DNA of 64,000 bases from Larix kaempferi. Taxonomy: Eukaryota > Streptophyta > Pinopsida > Pinales > Pinaceae. Location: the NCBI GenBank assembly GCA_027924585.1, contig BSBM01001941.1:310001-374000 (forward strand). Reading direction: 5' to 3'. The notes under the pieces are model-generated. The model did not search any database. It was not told the DNA's origin and saw nothing but the letters and a program-made list of their open reading frames with translations. Shown here in pieces: positions 22,738 through 32,652 of the stretch (positions are counted from its first letter, which is position 1; each line of letters starts with the position of its first letter). The translations under genes were made by a program, and so were the position numbers.

Positions 22738-23336
22738 GCACTAAATAATGAGGTTTGGAGGGAGGATCATGAGAGGATATATAGTTTCACATGATAATAG
22801 TGTTGAATTGGACAACCTTCATGAGAGGGGTACATTATAGTAATGGATATAGCTTCAGAAAGTAATTAGATGAGGGGATAAAGAGAAGAAAGGATACCTT
22901 CCTTTATTTATATAAGAAGGATATAACACCACCCATGGTGAAGGCACGGGAAAATATATAAAATATAAAGTAAAGAGGGACACTTTCCTTGAGATAGGAG
23001 AGGGTTGATTGGAACTCCCTAGTTGAGTCACCCAAAAGTTGTGAACAAACAAATTCATACTACCATACATATCAATAGGGTAGGATGGAAGACCACCATA
23101 ACACACACAAACAAACACTACCAAGTATAGGAAAAGTCGAGAGTGGAGTCACCACTCAATCTTATGGTTAAACAGTGAAACCCTAGGGTGAGGAAAGAGA
23201 GGGTCCAAGAGAGAGGGAGAGACACTAGGTTAATTAGGGTTTTAGATCTTGATTATGTTAATATATGGAGGTGTATTATTACCATAATTCACATAGGTTT
23301 CATATTATGTTTACTAGCAAATTCGTGAAGGAAAGT
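22738..23336. other. No gene seen
   Basis: A purine-rich stretch (agagagggtccaagagag) lies near 23195-23225. Nothing else recognised before the target duplication of element A. Confidence 0.4.
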
Positions 23337-23341
23337 AAACT

Positions 23342-23920
23342 TGTTGGAATATGTAATGATGACTTGTGTGGTATTGTTGGTAAAATATCATTAAAAGACA
23401 TAATAACTCTAATATTATAAAATGGAGTTATCCCACATGCATCATGTAATTAAATTCTCTTATAAGCATTCTTTATATAAGAGAGGTGGAAAGTTATTTA
23501 TCCCACATGTGTTATGGGTTGTAAATATTCCATACCTCTTGGTTTATAATAGAGGTGAAGAGACCCTTTTGGGTATTTTGTGATATATTGTGAAATCACA
23601 CATCACATGTTGTGTATGTCAATCTTACACACATGATTGTGACATGATATGAAGATAGAGAGTGATGTATATGCATATATGCATTGTATTGCAAGATGGA
23701 GGTTTTTGTAGAATAATGAAGACCAAGCCTTTCGTGGATGTTTCCCCATTTGTGGTTTTACCACACATATTATCTGGTGAATTGTTCTCTTGTTCTCTTG
23801 TGTTTAATTTCTTACATGATTATTGTTGCTTGCATGGATAGAAGGATAGATTAGTAGATCTTTGGTATTGATTTACATGATGTATTGTTGTATGTTATGC
23901 ATATTCTCAATATTCTAACA
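23342..23920 (+). repeat. 5' LTR of element A
   Basis: 579 bp, TG..CA ends, paired with 43210-43773 through a collinear match (for example 'atcccacatg', 'ttatataagagaggtggaaag', 'ttgttctcttg'). Confidence 0.92.
23474..23480 (+). promoter_or_regulatory. Candidate TATA box in the A LTR
   Basis: 'tatataa' within 'ctttatataagagagg', conserved at 43341-43347 in the other LTR. The position in mid-LTR fits a promoter; activity is not shown. Confidence 0.4.
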
Positions 23921-23931
23921 TGGTATCAGGG
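23921..23931 (+). other. Primer-binding site of element A
   Basis: TGGTATCAGGG directly follows the LTR end 'ttctaaca' with no spacer. It resembles the initiator-Met tRNA site used by many plant LTR elements. Confidence 0.8.
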
Positions 23932-24908
23932 ATGATTACTATGCTATACTTTCTTCGATAATTCTTTGAATTTTTTTTACAAGCAAAGATTCTTCATATT
24001 TGAGAGTTGGGTCCTTCATGTTTTGTATATTTGACTCCCAATATATAATACCCAAGTGGTATTTTTCTAGATCTAGTCATTTTCCTGCATATTTGATTTT
24101 TTTTTTCAAACCCTAACCCTCGTGGAGAAATGTTTAAGATAAAACTGGGTGGTGAATTTTAGATTGATTTCTAAAAATTCCTATGCAAATTTTGAATAAA
24201 ATAATTGCATATTTGAGTTCTTCTCACAAAAATACTCAATTAAAAAAAACCGTTTCATTTGGAGTCTGCAAAGTGGAGATGTCGTTGATTTAAAATCAAC
24301 TATTTACCAGGTTTTTGGTGACGGCCACACGAATTGTAGAGAGAATATATTTTGACATAGTGCCCAAATTTATGTTCTGTTTGCTGAGGTGGATGCAGAA
24401 CAACTATTGCAGTTCCAAAAACAGGTTATATTAAATATTTTGGGCAATATTGATCGAATTATGGTCATGTTAAGGTTTCAACTTTTGTGAGAAATCTTTG
24501 ATTTATTCATCTCTTATCTTGAAATTCTTGTCATGAGATTCTTGATCTCTTTGCTTATGGTTTATGTTCTTAGTTTATTTATCATGTTTATAGAGGTTGT
24601 CTTGTTCCTATTTTACTTGTCTCTAACCTTCTTGTGTTGAAGATGTTTTGGCATTTTCAGGGGCATAGATCTCTAGTATGTTAATGGTGACATCAATAAA
24701 TGAACCTATGCTTAGGACTTAGTTTCTTGATGGCTATATTATCATATCTATAAGTGATATCATTGTTTTATTTGGTCAACTTTTTGCTCAATATTCTAAC
24801 TTGATCTCACTCTTCTAATAATGATGGTGCTTCTAACATGGTGCCATATTTTTTCCATTATTTTATCTTGGTATCTTATTATGCCCACTCATTAAATTTT
24901 GTTGCTGA
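23932..24908 (+). other. Internal region of element A, left part
   Basis: No gag or pol motif in any frame. It ends at the target duplication of nested element D, and A sequence resumes at 28790. Confidence 0.6.
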
Positions 24909-24913
24909 CCCTT

Positions 24914-25149
24914 TGTAACCAATATAAAATGATATATTAAATAAAATAAATAAATTATTAATTATTAAAGTGAAGGGACGTAGCCCTTCATTATTCATGC
25001 TCAAACCCTATAAAAGGCGATCTCTCTTGTAATATTTTATCATATATCATTATTCATTTATTATATATATATATATATTTACTGAAGATGGGTTGTCTTC
25101 AATCATCTAGATTCAGACTCTAACAAGTACAACCGGATCGGTTTCTCCA
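24914..25149 (+). repeat. 5' LTR of element D
   Basis: It starts 'tgtaaccaatataaaatg' and ends 'ggatcggtttctcca'. It matches 28541-28784 throughout, including 'agggac(g/a)ta(g/a)cccttca' and the TATA region. Confidence 0.92.
25009..25017 (+). promoter_or_regulatory. TATA box in the D LTR
   Basis: 'tataaaagg' in the LTR, conserved at 28636-28644 in the other LTR, about 140 bp before the LTR end: a typical LTR promoter position. Confidence 0.6.
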
Positions 25150-25151
25150 TT

Positions 25152-25164
25152 TGGTATCAGAGCC
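25152..25164 (+). other. Primer-binding site of element D
   Basis: TGGTATCAGAGCC, two bases after the LTR end; the common plant initiator-Met site. Confidence 0.88.
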
Positions 25165-25443
25165 TGCTTGGCTCTCGGCACACTTTCTGCTCCAATCTTC
25201 TTCCTCCCTCCATTTCTTTCCGCTCCAATTTTCTTCTTTCTGCCACTTCCCACTAACTCTTCTTCTTCAAAATTCCATTCCCATCCACAGTTCGCTGCTC
25301 CATCGACCACCCTTCTCCCTGCTCCCTCGGCTCTCAAATTCCATCACGCCTCCTTACTGCTGCTCTATCATGCTTCCCCTCTCCTACGTGCCTCCCCACC
25401 CTATTCCACGTGCCTCCCCAGCCATACCTCGGCCATAACAAAT

Positions 25444-25900
25444 TACCAAGCCCAAAATGTATCCTAAATAAGAAAAAACGTGATTATTCCAGGAATATTT
25501 TGTATTTTGGAAATAAGGTTTCTCTCTTAACTCGAAATTGGGCGGAATTTGGACCGTTGGAAAGCTCTTCAAATTATCTACAACTTTCATGTTTTGAGTT
25601 TTGTCTGATTCTGTACCGTTTGTCCGAGGTTGGAAATTTAGTAAACAAACATCTTTCAAAAGATGCTTTTCTAAAAGCATCTTTTGAAAGATGCTTTTTT
25701 CCTAAACTGCCTTCCCTGGACAAACAATAGGGAATCAGACAAAACTCAAAACATGAAAGTTGTATATAATTTCAAGAGATTTCCAACGATCGAAAGTACG
25801 CCCAATTCTGAGTTGTGAGTGAAACGTTATGCCCAAAATACGAAAGATTCCTGGAATATTCACATTTTTTCTTAAATAGGATACATCTTAGTGTTGGGTA
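25444..25900. repeat. 457-bp foldback (nearly full-length inverted repeat)
   Basis: Two arms of about 215 bp face each other around 25671. The outer parts pair ('tgtatcctaaataagaaaaa' with the complement of the stretch ending 25885), the middle pairs around 'actttcatgttttgagtttt', and the inner 21 bp (25650-25670 with 25673-25693) are a perfect inverted repeat. No ORF. It sits inside the D leader, so it may be a foldback/MITE insertion or an inverted duplication. No clear target duplication. Confidence 0.88.
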
Positions 25901-26327
25901 GTATAGCATAGTAATCATCCCAGCTCCCTCCCCGTTGCCACACCTTCACCCACGTATCTACATGACCTCCCAAACCACACCCCCTACGCTGCACACCCTC
26001 TCCACATCCTCCAGCCACCTCACGCAGCCTGCATTCAGCTCCCCGCGCAGCCTGCGTCCAGCTCCCGGCGCAGCCTGCATCCATCTCCCCGCGCCCACCC
26101 CTGCAGCTGTTCTCCTCCACGCTCCTCCCCTCCATCCCTTCGTCCACCCTCCTGCCTACGTATTACCCCCATCCACCCCCGTGCGCTGCCACTTCTCCTC
26201 CCTCCACTCTTGCTCCACGCTACCTCCTTCACCAAACCTCCTCCCCGCCCCCTTCCTCACTTCCCCATCTCATCGATGCCTGCCTCCTCCACTTAAACCC
26301 TACACACAATGCAAAAAAAATGTTAAT

Positions 26328-26329
<2 letters not shown>

Positions 26330-26377
<48 letters not shown>
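26330..26377. repeat. (TA)n microsatellite
   Basis: Nearly pure AT dinucleotides over about 48 bp, followed by other AT-only stretches to 26510. Confidence 0.95.
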
Positions 26378-26384
<7 letters not shown>

Positions 26385-26551
26385 TATAATAATAATATTA
26401 TTATAAAATAATTTTATTAACAATCTTTAAATATATATATATATATCATTATTACAATAATAATAATATATATTAATAATAATTTCATTAAAATAAAAAT
26501 TATTATTATATTTAGACCGCCACAAACAAGATTCCGACATGCACTAGATCA

Positions 26552-27970
26552 ATGGCAGAAATAAAGGACCGACTAGAAAAATTAGAAAAAGAACAAATCT
26601 GAGATTTGCAAATCCTTGAAGGTCTAAACTCCATAATGGCTAAAATTGAAACAGAGTTATGAGAAGGAGAAGAAGAGTTATCGCAAAGTGTGCAATATGA
26701 ATTTGCTAGAGTAGTTTCATGGGAAATGAGGAAGGTACGTGATGAAATGAAAACATACTTCGGTAAAGGGCTAGAAAAAATCATGCAGTACTTCAAGGAT
26801 CGAGACGCTTCTAAAAATGTCGAGTTGCCAAAGGGAGACCACTCATGTCGTGATTCAGCCGATACCAATAATCATCAATCAAATTCCCTCAAAGTGGAAA
26901 TCCTAGAAGACCATAAAGATTACAATCATTAGAAATCATATTGGGCTACAATGCAATCAATGGGGGGAGACTCAATGCAACCCAAATTGGAGTTACCCAA
27001 GTTTGATGGAGAAACAAAATAGAGTGTGGCATGGGTCAACAAAGCATAAGAATTCTTCTAAATTCACAAAATATTATCAGATGATGAAAAAGTTAAATAC
27101 GCCTCCATGCAGCTCAAAGGCCGGGCATGCAATTGGTACACGTGGTGGAAGAAAATGACAAATGTATGCACCTATAGTTGGGACACATTCAAAAATGATT
27201 TTTTTTAAAAGATTCGAAGATGTGACAGAGAAGGAATTTTTCTGCCAAAATCACTAGATTACAACAAGAATGTGACGTGGAAGAATACACCTACGAATGG
27301 GAAGCATTAGTGATGGGAGTACAAGCATTAACAAATGGTCAGCGACTCCAGACATATGTCTCTGGTATTAAACCATACATCAGAGAAGAGTTAGAATTAC
27401 ATAACGTATCCAATTTGTATAAGGCCAGGCACAAGGAAAAACTTATTGAGGAAAAGTTTAAAAAATCAAGACAAAGGAACCTTGACAAGGGATATTTGCG
27501 ACAACAAGAGACACAATGTAGGTATTGCGAAGATATATGGTCACCCGGTCATCAGTGCAAAAAATATCAGTCATATGGATATGGAGTTGAAAAGGGTTCA
27601 AAAACATCAACCATTCGCTCCAACAATGACAAAAAGAAGAAGAAGAATACTTGTTGTCGATGAGGAGAAGATTGGATCCCAGGCCATAGATGCAAAACCA
27701 ATCACACAGTGCACTGCAAATCATAAATGAGAAATAAGTACAGGTATCAAGAGAGGAATATACATCCGATTCGGATGCATACACAAGCTCATCCGAAGTA
27801 TCAGTTGCTACAATTACATGTATTCAACAAGATTGTAAGTAAGAATGCTTCGAGACACGTAAGACAGATTACACGCAGCAGAAGGAAATCCAATCACTCG
27901 TAAGGAAATATATCCCACCTCAGTTGAGAAATCGTGATATCCTTAAATATGAACAAATCCTATTCTGAGT
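26552..27970 (+). pseudogene. Gag of element D
   Basis: Structural protein of the element's particle. The frame starts at 26552 ('MAEIKDRLEKLEKEQI'), runs through a coiled-coil-like Lys/Glu region with stops, then the Retrotrans_gag core: 'KLELPKFDGE' near 26995, 'AWVNKA', 'ASMQLKGRACNWYTWW' near 27100-27150 and 'WDTFKNDF', then a frame change at the T/A run near 27205 and 'FFAKITRLQQ..EYTYEWEAL' continuing openly from 27277 to 27663. Two zinc-knuckle-like motifs follow: 'CRYCEDIWSPGHQC' (27518-27559) and, after a stop, a second 'GEDWIPGHRC' with 'CCR' before it. A degraded linker joins it to protease. Confidence 0.85.
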
Positions 27971-27974
27971 AACA

Positions 27975-28361
27975 GAATCAAGGAAGTCAAGGCCAAAGAG
28001 ATTACAACTTACTAGGACAATTAAGAATAAGGATATCACAATTTTGGTTGATTTTGGAAGTACACATAATTTGATTGATATCAACAAGGAAAATGAACTT
28101 AATGTTTTTGTGTTCCCTGCAAAAGGGTTTAAAGCCTCAACCATCGCTGATCAACATGTAGAAGAAGTGGGAAAATTTAATAAGGTGTCGTTGCAAATAC
28201 AAAACTTACTCCTACAACTCAATTGTATTGCTTTACCACTCAAGGAAGTAGACATGGTATTAGGCGCCGACTGGTTAGCATCACTAGGGAATTACTCTAC
28301 CAATCTACAAAAACAATACATGGAATTTAAATGGAATGGAAGTACCGATTGCATGGAATGA
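27975..28361 (+). pseudogene. Aspartic protease of element D
   Basis: Would cleave the gag polyprotein. After 'RPKRLQLTRTIKNKD' it shows 'TILVDFGSTHNLID', the active-site box with Phe where the family has Ser or Thr (D-S/T-G to D-F-G), then 'NCIALPLKEVDMVLGADWL' (the flap and second conserved block) and 'FKWNG'. It then meets a stop at 28359 and leads to the 3' end without any RT sequence. The window from 28044 is open. The active-site change suggests it is inactive. Confidence 0.85.
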
Positions 28362-28540
28362 GAAGTTTGCCACCCAAGTAGAAAGAGTCGCATCATAAGA
28401 AGCACCCAACCCATCATCAAGTTAGAGAGATCAGTCCAAATCGTTTAGCTCAAATCAAGCATCAAACACAAATCAAGAACAAAAGACGATGCCAACAAAT
28501 ACATATTTGAGGACAAATCTCCCTTTAAAGGGGGTGGCAA

Positions 28541-28784
28541 TGTAACGAATATAAAATGATATATTAAATAAAAACAATAAATTATTAATTATTAAAGTGA
28601 AGGGACATAACCCTTCATTATTCATGCTCAAACCCTATAAAAGGAGAGCTCTCTTGTAATATTTTATCATCTATCATTATTCATTTATTATATATGTATA
28701 TATATATATATATTTACTGAAGATGGGTTCTCTTCAATCATCTGTATTCGGATTTTATCAAGTACAACCGGATCGGTTGCTCCA
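28541..28784 (+). repeat. 3' LTR of element D
   Basis: It begins 'tgtaacgaatataaaatg' after the purine tract and ends 'ggatcggttgctcca', followed by the CCCTT duplication. Confidence 0.92.
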
Positions 28785-28789
28785 CCCTT

Positions 28790-29540
28790 GTTGTGTAAAA
28801 TAAATTTCATATGATCATCTATCTTCATATGTCATGTCATGTATTTTTTTCTTGTGTAATTATGGGATTATCGTGTTTATTATAATATGCTTTACTCTTG
28901 GGAGTTGTTTTGTGCAGATTAGATTATTTCTATATCACTTTATCCATATGGATATTTGTAGAGAGTTGTGGGACAACTTGATTTTGATGTTCCTTCCTAT
29001 ATTAAGCATATTTATGTTTGCAATCTCTGGTTCTTCATTATTGTTCCTATTCTTCAGCTTATCTTTGATAGAAGAAAAGTTGAAACCTTTTGTTATCCGG
29101 GATGTTTGATGTTATGTAGGAATTTAATTTAATAAAATCCATATTATATCACTATATTCCAGTAATAATATGAAATGAACATCCATCTTCTACTATAAAG
29201 TCATGATGATTATCTGTGGGACAAAAATTTCGATGGATAGACCATTGGGGCTTGTATTTGTAATGTAATATTTAGTAGAGTTCTTTGGTTATGAAGACCG
29301 TTTGATAGAAACATTTCGATGGATAAACATATGGTTTGTGTATTCATGATGAGGTCTACTGTTCGTATATATTTCATCATGGTTGTGAAGACTATCTAAT
29401 TGGCACATGTTTCGATGGATAGGCCATTCAGGTATTGTATTTGTAATGTAATATTCAGTAGGTTTCTTTGAAGACTGTCTATTTGAAACATTTCGATGTA
29501 TAGATATGGGTTACTTGTATTCGTGATGTGGTCTATTGTT
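28790..29540 (+). repeat. Internal region of element A, middle part, with a 4-copy degenerate tandem repeat
   Basis: A resumes after D. No pol motif. From about 29220, units of 80-96 bp headed by 'atttcgatg(g/t)ata' (near 29227, 29313, 29409 and 29490) also share 'tgtatt(t/c)(g/a)t' and 'gaagac(c/t)'. The target duplication of copia B (GAGTT, 29541-29545) ends this part. Confidence 0.65.
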
Positions 29541-29545
29541 GAGTT

Positions 29546-30189
29546 TGTGAAATTCTAGAACACAACAGATCATAGAGTTGAGAATACCTCACAGTGAAAA
29601 GAATGAGCATAAAATATGAATTGCAGTGAAATGAGTAGTAAAATTAATCATGAATTGGAACTCAGATGGAAACAAAAATGTGTGCTATTATCCATTAATT
29701 AGTATAGTCAACATATATGTTACAATGGATAGAATTCTATTATCATAGGAGAATTCAAATCCATGTCAGTCTAGTATAGGAATTGTCACTACTAGAGTGC
29801 TCCGGAAGTCCCAAACTCAACTCAACTCAACCAAAAATCAGTTAACGGAAGCTACTGTCATCTAAATGACCAAGAGGGGAACATTTGTGAGTTTGGAATA
29901 CAAATCAATCAGAAAAGGGTGCATTAGATCACAATCAGTGGTGATCGGAGCTCAAACCCCCACTAGAGTTCAAGGACTTAGGTGGAATGAACTAGAACAC
30001 AAAGTTATCTCCTAAAATGTAGGGAACTGACTCTTGTGGGCCTAAAATCATGCATGTAGGTCACATTAGGTGGCTAATGGGTCTTAGATTACAATTGCAC
30101 ACCACTAGGTTGAAAATAACATCATCAACTACTAGGAAAAGGTAAATAATGCTAATTAGGACAACGATGGAGTATTAATTATCCTAACA
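29546..30189 (-). repeat. 3' LTR of copia B
   Basis: It starts 'tgtgaaattctag' and ends 'atcctaaca' (plus-strand reading), pairing with 42250-42900. The run 'ccccccctta' just inside is the polypurine tract complement. Confidence 0.9.
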
Positions 30190-30389
30190 CCCCCCCTTAA
30201 TCCAAACTTGTACATCCCGATTCCTGGTTACTGAGACCAAAGGTCACCCATACAATCAAATAAATGATAAAAAATAACTGTTCATGAAACTAAGGGGAAA
30301 ACTTCATGGGAAAAATACCCCCCCCCCAAAATGAACAACAGTAAACTCAAACAGTTTTCACACTAAGTAGAGATCTGAGATAGGAAAAT

Positions 30390-32245
30390 CTCTTCTGAGT
30401 GAAAATATTTGTGAAAATGTATGCAATCATCTCCTCTATAGGACAATAATGCATTGAGATTGTCCTCTTGTGCACTAGTTCCCTGATGTAGTGCATGTGA
30501 ACCTCAATATGTTTAGTCCTTTGCTTCTAAACTGAATCACTGGAGATACTTATGGCACTTTGATTATCATAGAAAAGTTATATTGAAGGAGAAGTGCGAA
30601 TTCCAAACTCTGTAAATATCCCATGTAACCAAACTTCTTGAATAGATGCATTCACAACCCCTCTATACTCTGCTTCCGCTGAAGAAAGTGCGAGTGTTGC
30701 TTGCTTCTTGATTGACCAACAGATTGGTCCTGATCCCAACATGAACACATATACTGAAGTATATTTCCTGTCAGTGTTGTCTCCAGACTAGTCTGAGTCA
30801 GTAAAACCAACCAGATCTAATTGAGCACCAACATAATAATGGATACCAAACTCTCTGGTACCTTGCATAGTGTAAGATCCTCTTTGCTTCCTTCCAATGT
30901 AGCTCATGTGGATCCTGCATGTACCTAGCCACAACACCAACAACATATGATAGATCTGGCATCGAATGTGTCAAGTACAACAAGCTACCAATCAATTGCC
31001 TGTATAGAGTGCTATCAACCAAAGGAGTAGAACCACCTTCTTTCAATCTGATGCTAGATAGGAAGGGAAAAGTTGCAGCTTTGCATTCAGTCATGTGGAA
31101 ATTTTTGAGCAAGTCAGATGCATACCGAGACTGTGAAAACATGATCCCTAAAGCATTTTGAGTTACTTCAAGCCTAATAAATTGTTTCAACAGTCCTAGA
31201 ACTGTCATGGAGAGGGATTTACTCAAAGCAGACTTGATGTTTCTCAACCCAGTAGATGAACCACCGGTGATGAGAAAGTCATCCACATACAAAAAAATCA
31301 ATAGTACGAAACCTACCTTCTGCTGCATGTAGAAATTGCAGTCAAATTTTTATCTCTCGAACTTCTGTGACAGTAATAAAGAATCCATCTTGGCATACCA
31401 TGCTCTTGGGGCGTACTTGAGCCCATACAATGATCTCCTTAGTATGCATACCAATGATGGATCATCAATGTACCCCTCAATCTATTTCATATAGATCTAT
31501 TCTTCTAAGTCACCATGCAGGAAGGCACTCTTCACATCCATGTGATGTACCTCCCACAATTTCGAAGCTGCAATGGACAAAACAAGTCTCAGTGAATCCA
31601 TTCTTGCTATAGGAGCGAATGTCTCATTGTAGTCCAAACCCTGAACTTGTGAGTACCCTTTTTCAACCAACCGAGCCTTGTACTTGGTTGTAGATCCATC
31701 AGATGCAAGCTTTGTTTTGTAGATCCATTTTCATTGAACTAGCTTTATCCCTGGGGGAAGAGAGACAAGATCCCATGTCTCATTGTTTTGTAGTGACTCA
31801 TATTATTCATCCATGGATGCCTGCCATCTTGGATCATGGAAAACCTCTTTGAAAGACTATGGATCAGACCCTACCATCATGTAGCACCTCTTAGGGAGAA
31901 GTGGATCTGTATGACATAGTGCAAGGTTTGCATCTTGATGCTCAGATCTAGTTCTTTTATGGTCAGATGGATCTGGATCTTCTTGAAATTTAGACTTAAT
32001 ATCAAGATCTGATTCAACTTGGTCCTAATATTTAGAATCTGAATTTGGATCATCAGGAATGACATCATTCTGATCTTTATCAAGTTCAAGTGGAGTAGGT
32101 AGAGAATATGGAAAAAAATGTGAGAATTCATATGACTTTGAGGCATGGTTCGCAACACCTTTTGCTATCAGCTTCCCAGATGAGATCTCTGCAATCTCAA
32201 CTGTTTCAGGACCAAATAAACCTTTCTTTGGTGAACCTGTGTGTG
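30390..32245 (-). pseudogene. Copia B hinge, reverse transcriptase and RNase H
   Basis: The minus-strand frame starts in the acidic hinge after integrase ('KGLFGPETVEIAE', near 32210), then RT: 'NETWDLVSLPPG', 'KWIYKTK', 'GLDYNETFAP', 'HHMDVKSAFLHGDL' (first catalytic Asp kept), 'SLYGLKYAPRAWY', then an open stretch (31328-30798) with 'LYVDDFLITGG' (catalytic YVDD), 'LLYLTHSMPDLSYVVG' and 'HWKEAKRILHYA'. RNase H follows in broken frames to about 30390. Stops in place of Gln/Glu codons and frameshifts make it non-functional. The family is closest to copia C in this window. Confidence 0.88.
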
Positions 32246-32574
32246 TGTTGTAATCCCACGGTTCACATAGTTATCATAGATACATTACATAATATAAGCA
32301 AGCATATACAATGATACAGATACAAGAGATGAGACAGATAGAGAGAATAGTCTTTGTATTAACCAACAAGAGCAGAACATAATGATAGAATCAATCTCTA
32401 CTAGTCTATCGGCTCACCAACCTAGATATATATATGTGTAGATACAGTTACATAACCGTCTGTCGGTTTATCCAACCGACCCGACCCATACTAGTCGACG
32501 CAACTTGTCGACATATGCTGCATAATGGTCGGGCGGAGGGCCTAGTCGACAGGCCGACCTATGCCCCTCCAACA
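32246..32574 (-). repeat. 3' LTR of element G (329 bp)
   Basis: The plus-strand reading starts 'tgttgtaatccc' and ends 'cccctccaaca', giving TGTTG..CAACA ends; on the minus strand it follows a purine tract. Three GTCGAC palindromes fall within 60 bp (about 32494-32552). No second copy exists in the window, so the left edge rests on the terminal motif and on copia B sequence resuming at 32245. Confidence 0.8.
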
Positions 32575-32591
32575 TCTCCCCCACCTCAAAA
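32575..32591 (-). other. Polypurine tract of element G
   Basis: On the minus strand 'ttttgaggtgggggaga' directly precedes the LTR start 'tgttggagg'. It would prime plus-strand DNA synthesis. Confidence 0.8.
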
Positions 32592-32652
32592 TATTTCTTC
32601 GTCCCGAATAAATGGAGAGATCGCAATTACAAAAAATGAATTATAGAAATAG

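Larger units (their letters stand above)
25165..26500 (+). other. C-rich leader of element D
   Basis: Between primer site and gag lie about 1.3 kb much richer in C than the surroundings, apart from the foldback insertion at 25444-25900. Around 26015-26092 a unit of about 24 bp ('gcgcagcctgc(a/g)tccagc') repeats three times. Long frames on both strands are compositional (Pro/Ser or Gly/Arg rich) and I do not call them genes. A (TA)n tract follows. Confidence 0.55.
24914..28784 (+). mobile_element. Element D: gag-protease-only LTR element (TR-GAG type)
   Basis: LTRs of 236 bp (24914-25149) and 244 bp (28541-28784), target duplication CCCTT at 24909-24913 and 28785-28789, primer site TGGTATCAGAGCC at 25152 and a purine tract 'aaagggggtggcaa' before the right LTR. 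Its 3.4-kb interior encodes a gypsy-type gag and a retroviral aspartic protease, then passes within about 180 bp to the 3' LTR, with no RT, RNase H or integrase. That matches the published TR-GAG idea of small elements keeping only gag. It is inserted in A. Confidence 0.92.

Noticed and set aside
25113-26423. Long frames on both strands of the C-rich D leader
   Set aside because: Low-complexity Ser/Pro or Gly/Arg peptides, some running into the (TA)n tract; no motif and strand-symmetric.
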